NCBI GenBank assembly: GCA_015680685.1
Contig: MNCI01011521.1
Coordinates: 30,023-94,022 of the forward strand
Reading direction: 5' to 3'
Length of the DNA stretch: 64,000 nucleotides
Source of the DNA: Gnetum montanum
Lineage: Eukaryota > Streptophyta > Gnetopsida > Gnetales > Gnetaceae
Below, one piece after another: positions 22,251 through 34,486 of this stretch. The notes beneath the pieces are model-generated. The model did no database searches, was not told where the DNA came from, and was given only the letters and a program-made list of their open reading frames with translations. A program made the position numbers and the translations under genes. The first letter of the stretch is position 1. Every line of letters begins with the position of its first letter.

Positions 22251-24100
22251 TAATCATAAGGCAAAATTTAACAAAATTAAAATAAAGAGAAACACCTATA
22301 ATGCTAGCATTGGTATCAAAAATTCACAAAAAATATACAAGATAACTAGATTTATTAATTCCAACTTTAACATGAATCAAAGTTTAGCCTTTTTACATTT
22401 TAATAAACACTTAACATGAAAACCAAATAGAAGATATTTAGGTAAATAGTTAGCATGAAACTAAGTATCAACGAGACTAGTAGGATAAACATGACAATGT
22501 TGAAGCTTTGTACATAAAAATTAGTAAAAAAACATGATGAAAAAAATTACTTTATTAATCCATATGTTGTGAATTATGGGGATTCAAGGAAGAATGGTGG
22601 TGGAAAACATAACTTTTCTTAGATAATCAAGCCCATAGGCTACTATTCAAACCAATATAACTTCCCAAAAAATCCCACACATTGGCCTAGCAACCTTAAA
22701 CAACATCAAATGATGGCCAAAGTATGCAAAAAAAAAAATTTCACAGTAGCCCAAACCCAAACTAAAAAACCAAAGCTATCAGCATAGGTTGGAGAAGCCT
22801 AAAAACATAGCACCAAAAGCTACAACTTATCGATGCAATTTCCATGGATAGAAAAAATTCACAAAAAATTAAACATTGGGAACAAGCCTAAGGCAATCCA
22901 AATCTTCCTCCAATGCTACAATAAAAACTCTAGAAAAATTAAAATATTAACTCAGAATCACTTGGAATTTTGCTAGGAAAACCTAGTTTATACGAAATCA
23001 ACTGTAGTAAAACCTTTGGGAAAAATACGAAAAAGTTTTAAAAAATTCCAAACTTTATCTGGGATCCCTCTACACTACATTGGTAACCTCTAAAGACCTT
23101 GGATGTTGCCCAAAAGTGACTAAAAAAATTGCAAACGCTATTAGTTTTTTGGACAAAAACTGTAGAATAGGCCAAAAACACTAAGCCCTAGGTTGGAGGA
23201 AAGCTCATAAAAAATTCATAAAAATTCCAAAAATTTTGATTCTATCTCTAGTGTGACCATAAAACCTCATACGAAGATCCTATTGAACCAAAAATTGAGA
23301 TTTTTATTCCACAAGCTTATAAAAAAAGAAGAAGAAGCAAGTTTTCACCAAAATCAAGGCAAAAATGATGTGAACAAGCATAGAAAAGAATTGAAATCTC
23401 CATGAAAACAAGTTCTAAAGAAAAAATTCATTCTAAACATAATTGCACATCCTAAACCTTGCATTTAATGTAGATAGAGTGAAAAAGTTTGATCAGAGCG
23501 GGCCTAGGGATAGAAAAACATCCCCACAATTTGGCAAAAATTCAAAAAAAATGGTAAGAGATAGGTACTTGGCCATCCTAGATGAAGGTTTTCACCTACA
23601 TAATGATCTAAAAGCCTATATATGATTCATATAGCCTCATTGCATCATCCAATATTGGGATGTTGCTTAATGATCCTTGCGTCTTTTCTATGGTCACCGA
23701 AACTTGAATGGTTTTGCCTTAGCCTACTACAATCCAGGTTCAAAACCTCCACCTCTATCACACCATGTTGAGCCCATGGGAGAGTAGAATTAAAGATTAC
23801 TATTAAGTGTTGGGAGTTTGAGTGTTGGTTATTAAAACATTTCTTTCATACTTTGCCCTAGTAAAACCAAGAGTGCAATGGGTTCATACGTTAAGCTCTA
23901 AGGCTAGAAATCCTCTCTCAATACTTATGTGCTCCCAATGAAACCTTGGTATGCTAACAAGCCTATTTATCACATAGTGAACTATGTGTATACTAAATAA
24001 AAGGCCATGTACACTAAGTTTGATTGATGTTATCCCTTTTGAAGCATTTTGACCTTAGGTGGGCCACATAATGCTTAGGAAAAAAAAAGACTAAAAAATT
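22251..24100. other. AT-rich stretch without recognised genes
   Basis: Long A runs and scattered short frames; no motif of a known protein, LTR or RNA gene was seen on either strand. Confidence 0.5.
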
Positions 24101-24109
24101 TTAAACATT

Positions 24110-25960
24110 GGGGTTTAATTTTGAAAAATGGTCACACACTATGGGATCATGCTCAACAAGTTTTGTAGCTTGTAGAGTAGTGTGTGAAGCCTCAACAATT
24201 TTTTAGCTTGATTTTTACACTTCAACCTTGGCTTGGGATGGTCTACAAAGCTCATTATCTCTCCAAAATCCTAAATTCTATCTCAGGAGCTCCAAGATGC
24301 CAAAAGAAATAAGTCAAAAGTACCTATTAAAAAATCCAAGCTTTATTCCACAAGTTGGGGTTTGAGCCCCACACACTGGCCAACGTGTGAGAATAGCATG
24401 TGAGGTTCTGGACAAGTTTCACCATGTCAAAATTTGCTTATGACTTGTCTGGTAGACCCTTTCAAAGTCTAAAATGAATGAATGGTTGAAATTTTGATTC
24501 TTACAAGCTACAAAAGCTAGATTCTATGCTTTACAAACTAGAAATCCCTATTTCACATGCTAACCAACATGTGGGAGTAGTGAGTGAGCTTCAAATAGGG
24601 TTAAGCTTGATCAACAAAGCTTAAAATTTACATTGGAATGGTCAAAATCCTAGGTGTTGACCTTGGTGATTCTAGAGCTTCAAAACTAGGTTAAAGAAGC
24701 TTAAAAACAATTAATCTTTGTTCTACAAGATGGGCACACAAGTCCCATGCACTGTCCAACATGTGGGATAACATAGGGGGGATTTTTGATAAGTTTTTAA
24801 TCATAAAATTACTTAAAATTCAATCAATAAAACTCTAGAGACCTAAACTAAAAGATAAGCCAAAGATTGAATCCTTTTGAGTCAAGGAAAGCTAGATTTG
24901 AGCTTTACATGCTGAGCACACAGTAATCACACATTAGCCAGCATGTGGGCTAGTGAATGAAGCATAGAAAATCTTTTCTCTAGTCCAAATAACTTCATAA
25001 CTATCATACAAGCTACCAAAACCCTTCTCCAAAACTTGGACATTGTCATTGGAGCCTAAGACTACAAATAACTAAGTTAAAATCACTAAAACATTTCATG
25101 GCCAAACCCCACACAATGGGATAGCAATACCACATGCTTCTAAGTGTGTGGGCTTCATACTAATCAAAACTATGCCAAAAGTTATCCATTAGCTTTTTGG
25201 TGCATCTCAAGAGATTCAAAACTGAAGGTTGGAGTGAGAAAGTAACCTTGGGAAGCTACTAAAACATGATTTTTGTATTCACACACTGGGTCCACATGGT
25301 CCACACGTTGTGTAGCATGTGGACTTAGTGTCTGAGAGTTCTATAAATTCACCATGCTTCCAAAATTGCTTGAAATGGTTGAAACGACTGAGAACACTCC
25401 TCTATACCTCCAACACTACCTTAAGAATCTAAAAAAGCTAAAAATTTGGTCAAACCCCCTAGAAATTATCAAAACTTATCCCAAATGTTGGAAACTCTCT
25501 CCCACACAATGTGCAGTATGTGGGAGTAGTGTGTGGAGTTTTGGGTAGGATCTACCATATCCAAAATGGCTTATGAGTTGTCCATTAGGTTCCAAAAACC
25601 ATGGGATGGAAGATTAATAAAAACTTAATGTCTTATAAGTTAAGAAAATTGGATTTGACCCCACAAGATGGTATTCCTTATTGCATATGTTGTATAGCTT
25701 GTGGGCTTAGTGTGTGGAGGTTTAAGAGGCCAAAACTCAGTCCAAACTTGCTAATCCTCAACCCAAGACACTTGAACAAGCTTTACACATATCCTACGTA
25801 GCTTAGATGTGGTCATATTGAGTCAAACAAGCCTAATACTTAACAAGAATCCTACACACGCTAAGGATTTGGACTTCATGCACTATGATTCAATCCATAC
25901 TACTCACGCACTGAGAAAATAGTCTCTACACACTAAGGATTTAGTACTTTAGCCTTTTGA
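24110..25960. repeat. Degenerate tandem array, about 170-220 bp period
   Basis: Nine dispersed units share a core of CACACA(A/C)TG, some 10-25 bases, then a block like ATGTGGGAGTAGTGTGTGG. Cores start near 24131, 24354, 24541, 24724, 24899, 25094, 25268, 25485 and 25655. The sequence between cores is only weakly similar. Two further cores occur at 31383-31510. Tat-lineage elements often carry tandem repeats in untranslated regions, which is one explanation. Confidence 0.55.
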
Positions 25961-26399
25961 GCATATAACCAACAAAAGCCTCTTTCCAAAGTAGTTTGCA
26001 ACTGGTATGGACAAGTTTTTTTCCTGTCTCAATTATTTTTTTTATTAAATTTTTATCTAAGCTACTACTATACACAAGATTCACATACTCTATTTACAAT
26101 ATCTCTACATATTTTAGTAGTTTGTGACCTATTTTTCTAAATTTTGACTTTTCTTAATAATTCATTCGGTATCGCATGACATCATTTGGATCTTGTCCCA
26201 CCTTGTTGTAGCCTATTCTATGTTCTATAGCCTTAACTTACCATTTTATTACCTTGTTCAAGCCTAACCTTGCCTTGTTCTACCTCATCTTAACCATACT
26301 TGGTTATGTTATGCTTTATTGTTGTAAATATTTAACATTATTTTGATGATTATGAAATATAGATGCCAGCTAATGTAATTTTGTGGGCATGTGGGGTCA

Positions 26400-27650
26400 A
26401 GTTATAGATGCATGGGTATAATTTGACCTACCTTTGAGCTTTAATGAACCCCACGATGATGTTGAATGATCAATTAACCTTGAATGCCTAGATTTCGAGC
26501 GTACAAGCCTTTATGATTATATAGCTTTAATAGAAAAGTTCCTCGAATGGCCTGAGTATGTAGTTAAATCCCTTGACCTAGAGGCTCGTAACATCACCAA
26601 GGACTCTCTAGCTGAGGTTCCTATCACAACACATGATGATGAGAACAAAACACTCAAACTAAGTTCCTCACACAAACCATAGTAGGCTCAAGACATCACC
26701 GAGATCCTTCAAAGTAAGATTAAAGCCTTTTCTTGGTCATACAAGGACATGTTGGGTCTTGACCCATAATTAGTATAACATAACATCGTACTGGACCCTA
26801 GTATCAAATCTATCAAACAAAAAGTACATAAAATCAAACCAAATCTAACCTTAGCAGTTTGCAATGAGATTAAGAAACTTTACCAAGCTTGTTTTATTCG
26901 AGTTATCGAGTACATTAATTGGGTGTCCAACATAGTGGTAGTTCCCAAGAAAAAATGGGAGCATTCACATTTGTATCAATGTTCAAGTCTAAACAAGGAA
27001 ACTATTAAGGACAGTTTTCCATTGCCCAGTATTGATCAACTCATCAATAGTATGGATGGTCATGCCTTACTATACTTCATGGATGAGTTCTCAAGATATA
27101 ACCAAGTTAAGATCAAACCTAAGCATCAACTTTACATGACCTTTATAACCCCTTGGAAAACCTTTTGTTATATCATGATGTCATTTGGTCTAAAGAATGT
27201 GGGTGTGACCTATCAATGAGTCATGACCTACATATTTAGTGATTACATGCTAGGGTTACTTAATGATTATGTTGATGACATAGTGGTTAAATACAAGGGA
27301 GCCAGTGATCATGTGCATGACCTAAACTTAGTACTCCAATGGTGTATCAAGTACCAACCTAAAATTAATCCTAAGTGTTTCTTCAATGTCAAAACAAGAA
27401 AATGCTAAGTTTTGCATCATACGAGGCAAGGATATGTATTGATCCTAATAAGGTTAAATCCATAACCAAATTGGTATTACCTACTAACCTTAAGAAGCTA
27501 TAGAAACTACAAGGTAGATTGCAATTTATTCATAGATTCATCTCGATGCTTACGGATAAGATACAATCCATGCAACACTTACTTAAGAAGGAAGTTCATT
27601 ATGAATGGGCAAACCAATGCCAAAAATCCTTTGATAACATTAAGCAGGAG
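26400..27650 (+). pseudogene. Tat-like reverse transcriptase remnant
   Basis: The plus strand reads FSWSYKDMLGLDP (about 26740), then NWVSNIVVVPKKK, KDSFPLPSIDQLINS, FMDEFSRYNQVKIKPKH, TFITPWKTFCYIMMSFGLKN, and YVDDIVVKYKGASDHVHDL (27256-27312). These are the ordered RT motifs of Ty3/gypsy elements; the YVDD catalytic box survives. The spelling SNIVPVPKK...GHALLSFMDGFSGYNQ...YVDDMIVKSK is typical of the Tat lineage. Stops at about 27220 and 27405 and lost frames afterwards show decay. Confidence 0.9.
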
Positions 27651-28130
27651 TTAGTCTAATTAACTACTATGTACCCACCTCATAAGGACAAAATATTTTA
27701 CATCTACCTTGTAATCTCTAACACATTTATAGCCTCTTTACTCTGTTAAAAATAAGATGGTGTAGCAGAGCTGCTTGTTTACTATTTGAGCCATGCATTG
27801 ATAGCCTATGAGACCTGATACATAGAGGTTGAGAAATATTGCCTAGCCCTAGTTTTCTCCTTGATGAAGTTGAGACACTACCTCTTTAGAAGCCAAGCCA
27901 ATGTCATATGCAAGGAAAATGTGCTAAGAGTCATAATGACTAATATATATGAGAGTAGTTGGATAGCATAGTGGAAGGCCATAATAGTTGAGTTTGACCT
28001 ACATTACATCACCAAACCCTCAAAAAAAGGTCAAGCTATAGTCACACAACTTACCACTTTCCTGGTTGAGGATCATGAAGCCATTAATCTTAAGTTCCCT
28101 AATGAAGATATCAACATTGTTAATGAGGTA
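27651..28130 (+). pseudogene. Ty3-type RNase H remnant
   Basis: Read through stops, the plus strand gives LLVYYLSHALIAYE, then YIEVEKYCLALVFSLMKLRH, then EFDLHYITKPSKKGQA, matching the C-terminal half of the retroviral-type RNase H that follows RT in plant Ty3/gypsy elements. It sits between RT and the second RNase H, as in Tat. Confidence 0.72.
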
Positions 28131-28139
28131 CCTAAAGGT

Positions 28140-28487
28140 TATGAGGCCATCATGCACTTTGAAAAAGCTTTAACTACTCATGGAGCTAGTACTACCATCA
28201 TTATAGTATCACCCTCTGGTGTGATCCAAGATTTTGCTTATCATTTTCAATATCCATGTACTAATGATGTAGTGGAATATGAAGGGTTAATAAGAGGAAT
28301 GAGGGTAGGTCACAACCAGGAAATCAAATGTTTGATGATAAAATATGATTTGAAACTTGTGGTTAACCAAGTAACTAAGGTTTATGCATGCAAAGCCAAA
28401 CATTTACAACCTTATTGTGACCTAGACAAGAAATTCATGCTACAGATGTTGGCATTCAACACATACCTCAAACCAAGAACACCTTAG
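28140..28487 (+). pseudogene. Second (archaeal-like) RNase H remnant
   Basis: Frame 28152-28487 reads MHFEKALTTHGASTTIIIVS, CTNDVVEYEGLIRGM, and KYDLKLVVNQVTKVYACK. This is the additional RNase H typical of the Tat lineage (FDGA...ISPxG...CTNNxAEYEALI...GDSxLVxxQ). The first catalytic Asp (FDG) has become Glu (FEK); the Glu of AEYEAL and the Asp of GDS are kept. Its presence between RNase H and integrase supports the Tat assignment. Confidence 0.82.
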
Positions 28488-28729
28488 CTAATCCCATTGC
28501 AAATTTGGCCCTAAGTGTGACATTGGATGTGTTTAGTAAGTTATCTTCCTTGATAGAGAATTATGCTCTTACCATCATGTAGAACACTGAAGATTTCTTT
28601 ATAGGCACTATTAATAAGGTTCCTCAAAAGGAGTGGTATGATGATATCAAATTTTACCTAATGCATGGTGAATCTCCATAGAACTTGATTGCTTCTCAAA
28701 AGGAAATTGTATGTAAAAGATCAAAACAA

Positions 28730-29890
28730 TATGTCATTGTAGCTGATAACACATTGTGTCAAAGATCCTATGTTGGCATATGTGGAGGACATATAGGACC
28801 TAGAGCAAGGGCCACAAAACCAAAGCTCACATAGTTCTTAAGTAGGTTCACAAAGGAATATGTGGAGGACATATAGGACTTAGAGCTAGGGACATAAAGA
28901 GTAGATGATTAGGATACTATTGTACCTATATGGAAATCGAATGCCTGCAAAGGTTAAACCTTGTGATACCTATCAACATTATAGTAACTTAATACATGTG
29001 CCACCAACTAAGTTACACACTACTTAGATCATGTGCTCATTTCAATGGTGGAAAATAGACATTATTTAACCTATAACACCTAAGTATTTCTCAAGGCATA
29101 GCTTCATCATCACTACAACTGAATATTTTGCAAAGTGGGTTGAAGCTATTCCTCAAAGAAAAACAACATCTCAAAAGGTTTGTAAATTCATATTAGACAA
29201 CATAGTGTCTTGTTTTGGCATACCCTTAACTATAGTCATAGGTAATGAACCACAATTTAGCAGCCAAGAAATGTAAACCTTTTACCAACAACTAAGCATC
29301 AAACATTCCTTTTCTTCATCATCCTATCCATAAGCAAATGGACAAGCTAAAGCTAGCAACAAAGTTATCATAAACATGCTTAAAAAGATGCTAAAAATAG
29401 TAAATGCAAGTGGCATGAGTGACTCATGCATGCACTTTGAGCCTATAGAACAACCTTTAGAACCATGACTAGTGCCACCCCATATAGCCTTGTTTATGAA
29501 TCTAAAGTTGTTTTGCCTCTTGACTTGCAGGTTTCATCATTAAGGGTAGCTCTATTTGACTTCATCAATGATGAGTAGAATAATGAGATGTGTATTGTTG
29601 ACCTTGATTTAGTGGAAGAGTAGGAAATACAAACACTTGCTCACATTGAATGATATCAATAAAGGTAGAAACAACAACATCGTCATGGTCTAAACAAGAA
29701 GAAAGTTAAGGAAGGAGACCTGGTTCTTAAGGTCATTCACAAGCATGTAGACAAGTTCTTGGCTAATTGGAAAAGACCTTTCTTAGTTACCAAAGCCTAT
29801 GATAATGGAGCATTTAGATTAAGGAACATGGATGTGAATGAACTGGGAAATCTAGTGAATCATTCCAATCTCAAACCTTATTATATCTAA
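28730..29890 (+). pseudogene. Tat-like integrase remnant
   Basis: A zinc-binding-like CDTYQHYSN (about 28970) is followed by WWKIDII (first catalytic Asp kept), TTEYFAKWVEAIPQRKT, FGIPLTIVIGNEPQFSS (second Asp changed to Gly) and ANGQAKASNKVI (catalytic Glu changed to Lys). The C-terminus reads NELGNLVNHSNLKPYYI and a stop at about 29888, like the end of Tat polyproteins. Two of three catalytic residues are lost, so the domain is dead. Confidence 0.88.
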
Positions 29891-31200
29891 CACTAACTTG
29901 TTTTCCTATAGATTAGGTTTGCCTTTGTTTGCAAGTATGGAAAAATGATGGATAATGATAATATTTGCAACCTACAACAAGTGAGCCTATGTAACCTCTC
30001 ATCTCTCTTGTTTTAGCATGTCTAATAAGTTCAAACTTTTTATGAATTTGTGAAATAAAATACATATTTCTCATGTTGTATTAATTGTAATCTATAGTGG
30101 CCGGTATTCTACTTGTTTTCTCATATGGTCCTATGTAATTTGTTGTAAATACACATATTCTTTAACTTGTTTTCATGTCCTCTTGGAGTTGTGCTTGTAG
30201 GATGAAGCTTGAAGTCATCACAAGGATGCAACTCATTGCAACAGTGAGTTATCATGTGATCTTGATGTGCGAGATTTTGTTAGCTTGACCAACTATGCCA
30301 AGAGCGCTTGCCTCACATCACTCACATTACCCCTATTGAGCCATACTCCTGTAACCAAAGTACAGCCTTTCTTATCCTAATAATAATGAATACCTATGTT
30401 TAACAGTCATGCACTATGGCCATGTGACATCTCCTTCGATATACTTCACCGTCAAGTTCGTTGAATGTAACACATCTTGTTCAATGAGAAAACAAAATGA
30501 AATTTAGCCTTGGAAATGACACCAAATGAAGGTTTCACCCCTTAAAAAATGAGAAAAAAAATTTCCAAGAAATCCAAGAGGCTAATGAAGCCTAAGTCAA
30601 ATCAACAACTCCAAACAAAACAAAAGGAAGATCCTAATGGTCAAAGAAGCCTAAGAGTGGAGTGTTGATTTCTCTAAAATATTTATCAAGTAACCAGTAG
30701 TTTAAGTACAAAGCATGAAGACCTATTTGACTAGTAAGCATGTCACCACCATATCATAGCCATGATGTTGATATTTGAAATTTTGTTATTAATCCATGTG
30801 ATCATTTTCCATATTCAATTTAGCCATTATCTCATCCCAAACTCTTGACATCTTATTGTGACCTAGCTTCACCATTGCAAGTACTTTTGGACATGGTTCA
30901 ACAACTATAGAATCAAGCATGGAGAAGGAGCATTGTTGATGAACATGTCATAGTGTTTTGCATTCTTTATTTATGTTTCTTAGGTCAATCCTCAAAATTT
31001 CAATAAAGAGGAGCCAATGGAATACCCCAAGGAAAATTCGTATTGTAGTGAAGATCCCATAGCCAAAATTTTTGTAATTTGATGGAAATATAAAGGCATC
31101 TACAGTTGCCTTATTTTCCCTAAAAATCCTACATTACGACCTTATATTGATGGAATTTAAGCTAGTTTTTAATGTAAAAATTGAGATGTGTAACCCACAT
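29891..31200. other. Probable 3' untranslated region of the Tat remnant
   Basis: AT-rich, no coding frame or LTR edge recognised. It directly follows the integrase stop. Confidence 0.4.
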
Positions 31201-31520
31201 ATTGTAGATCAGATGTACTCTAGCTTGTGGAGGATAAAAATGCTCGACAAGCTATAAATGCCTTATATCCTAGCTTGTATAAGCCAAACAAATGCTCCAT
31301 AAGCCACAAATGCCATGTATTCCAACTTGTGAGGGTTAAAAATGTTTCACAAGCTACAAGAATTGGTATTTTCACCTCTCATGTTATACATTGTAGTTGC
31401 ACACCCTATGCAACATGTAGAGACAGTGTGTGAGATTTTTGCTTTAACCTCACATGCTAGGCATCCTAGTCACACATGTTGTATAGTATGTGGGAGTAGT
31501 GTGTGGGGTAGGAAATTAGC
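31200..31520. repeat. Two cores of the 24-26 kb repeat plus a short CTTGT-AAGC repeat
   Basis: At 31383-31440 and 31463-31510 the same CACAC...ATGTGGGAGTAGTGTGTGG core seen at 24.1-25.7 kb recurs. Upstream (31215-31365) short units resembling CTAGCTTGT and ACAAGC(C/T)A(C/T)AAATGCC repeat about every 45-65 bases. The shared core ties this 3' region to the 24-26 kb array. Confidence 0.5.
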
Positions 31521-32399
31521 TAAAATTGCTCACATGCTACAAAGGAGTGTTCCAAACATGGTAGAATTTATCAGAAATTTGGCAACAATCATGGAAAATT
31601 TAACTAACAAAAAATTAGGACCTTAATAGCCTATTTAAACCAAAATTTGTTTTCTTATAAGGAATTTTGGATCATTTGTCATTTAGCTGAACTTAAGACT
31701 TTCATAGCAGTGTAGATATCCAAGTGTCCACAAACATTTTCACCCAACATAAAAAATCTAGAGTAGTGAGAACCAAAGATAAGTGATGTTTTGTAGTAGA
31801 TTAAGTGGGGAAAAACAAGTGCAGATCTAATGGTAAAACATATCCCACTCTACATTGCATTCTAGAGACATTTTTGTATTCTCAAGCTTGCACAACCCAT
31901 GATCCATAGTTTCTAAAATTTGTTTTCACAAATCATTTAATATAAAAGTTTGTAGTCCTTGTTCTTTTTACCATATTATTTTGTGCTTAAATCATTGTTT
32001 TATTTACATTTTTTTAAAAATGATACTAGACCCTCCAAGTCCTTAATCAATCAACAAGATCATTTGAGGGGCTCATAGGTCCTTCCTAAGGTTTGTGGAT
32101 CTATGAGTTGAACTATTTTTCTCTACACCATCATGGTTCCAACAAGCTCAAAAGATGTCTTCTCTTAGAAAGCACATCCAACCCCTCAAGGCTTACAATA
32201 GGAGATAGAAAAATCAAGGAAGAATATGAAAAAAGCTTCTAATTCTTTAATTTTTGGCTTAACAATAAACAATTCATCAAATGATAGAGAAATGAAGCAC
32301 AAAAATTTTTAAAGTATTTATATAATGATAGCCTGATTACATGAAAAATGCTTGCATTTCCCAAAAAGCTATCACATTCTTTTATATGCTAGAAATGGC

Positions 32400-32690
32400 T
32401 AGTTGAGACATCTTTGATGAGCTTGAAATGTCTTACTAGCTTTCTTCATCTTACAAGTGATATGTTTCATTTATCCTCAAATGTCTTGGGTGAGACATCT
32501 TAACCTATTTTGGGATATCTTAATTGAGAAGTCTTGCCTGAGACATCTTTCCTTAACTTGAGATGTCTACCATTTTGTAGAGACATCTTGCCAAAGACTA
32601 GAGCTTCTCAACAGAGACATCTTGCAATAGAATGAGACATCTTGGTAGTCTCTAGAACATATTCTTTGGAATTTTAGACATCTTGCATTC
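32400..32690. repeat. Cluster of GAGACATCTT motifs
   Basis: AGACATCTT(G/T/A) occurs seven times (near 32405, 32493, 32541, 32580, 32614, 32634, 32677), with the near-inverse GAGATGTCT at about 32558. AGACATCT reads AGATGTCT on the other strand, so the units form imperfect dyads. No LTR edges or TATA box could be placed around the cluster. The sequence from 31520 to 32400 and from 32690 to 33380 holds nothing I recognise. Confidence 0.5.
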
Positions 32691-33382
32691 TTGTGATTTT
32701 CTCCAAATGCTTGCATTTTCTTTTTGTACTTTAGTAATTTTTTTTTCAATTTATGCTCTTTTCTAAGTCTCCTTAATATTATTTTATTTATATTTCTTAG
32801 ACCTACAAGATTTTACAAGCACATTAACACATACTCCATTTTTCAAGGTTTTGACATATTAAAAGGTCAACAAAGAGGAGTATAATAGGTATGCCTCCAT
32901 TCATAAAAGGGAAGTACATTTCTATGATTATAAAGAGAAAGTGTTACTAGATGAAATGATATAAAGGAAAACCTTTCTAATTCAAAAATTTATCATAAAA
33001 ATATCATCCAAGTTAGATACAATATAAGACTCCTTAGATGAGAAGTTCCAAATTGCTCTAAAGATTATTGAGGAGAAAATAGAGTAAAGAAACTGAGATA
33101 GGGATAGAATAAGGAGAAAGATATAGGCAAGGACTATTATCAATAGAAAGCTAAGGTTGCAACAGTGGATTAGGTTGTAGATTCTAAAATAAATAAAGAA
33201 TGATGTGACATATGCTAATATGAACATCCCAAGGGATGCTAAGCTATAGTGTTAAAATTACAAGAAATCGGAGCATATTATTTAAATTTAAAATTTACAA
33301 AAAGGCAACTACCTAAGAGATTACCTTATTCATAAGGTAATTATCGATAGAAATTCCATCAACCTTAGGACCATTATCAGCA

Positions 33383-34481
33383 ATGACATGTGGGGGATGC
33401 CATCACCAAGGTAGCAATATCCTTATTAACAACCAAATGAATATGGTTATTACGTTCAACATGTATCTCCTTTGTAGCTCTACAAGGCATACTTCCTTTA
33501 TCCATTTCCATTATCCCTTAGAATATCATGAAGCACCTACTCCATGGTTTGAATTTCCTTCCACTTATCTTTCTCATTATCCACCATCTCACTCTGCACC
33601 TCCCAATACTACTCCTTTACCACCTGCACTTCCTATGCAAGTGAAAATTCCACCACAACCTCAACAATGTAATGCAATGAGGGTTATAAACTTACAACTA
33701 GATAATAGTCCTAGTGGTTTTGATCATAATCCTTGGAAAAGGACTTTCTTTAGATCTAATAGTCCACCAAAACCATCATAGACATCTGTTGGGTGGTACT
33801 CCTTCTTGCAATACTTCTGAAGTTACCAACAAGTTTCCTTTAAACCAAAGATTTCAAAGTGTACATACTATCATGTTGACTCCTGCAATTACATATTAGA
33901 TCAAGGCAAGATATATTTCCAGGAAAAGATCTGATCTTAGGAGTCCTCTAATTTACTTACAGATTGCAAGAAATGATTCGTTTACTTGACTCAAGTTTTG
34001 GAGTAAACTTAACCTCTTAAGAAATATATAAAACCTAAAACCTACCTCCACTCAAGAAATTCAATATTAGATTAGAACTTATTGATCACTCCATTTTATT
34101 TCCTTGGGATTAGTGGAGGAAATTGTGACTACCATCTATGAATGATCCTATCCAGTAAATTTCCTAGTAATCCATGTGAATAATTATAAGGGAAAATTTT
34201 CTATTATCATGGGAAGGGATTTGCTCACCAAAATTGATGTCAAGTTAGGGATCATAGATCTTTCCATGGAAATTTCTAAGGAAAATGACTTTGAAAAAGT
34301 AGAGAAGAACTAGGTTCTAGGCATTGCATACAGTGATATGGGGTGCCATTGTATGCAAAAAATATGGGTCATGGAAAGCACATCTATGATAGCATGCAAT
34401 AAGTATGCCGAAACATCTAACATTCAAAGGTGCCTATATGTAGCAGTCACAAAATAAGAAGATACTCAGTAATTGACAATG
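33383..34481 (+). pseudogene. Athila-like gag C-terminus and protease remnant
   Basis: Starts abruptly in a His/Pro-rich gag tail that corresponds to the gag of the minus-strand element inserted next door (compare 38820-38600). The frame 33383-33781 ends KRTFFRSNSPPKPS. After stops, about 34055-34290, the plus strand reads LPPLKKFNIRLELIDHSI, EEIVTTIYE and SIIMGRDLLTKIDVKLGII, resembling the end of a retroelement protease (V...F.V.D...ILGRPFL). It is interrupted at 34486 and resumes at 41389. Confidence 0.6.
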
Positions 34482-34486
34482 AATGT

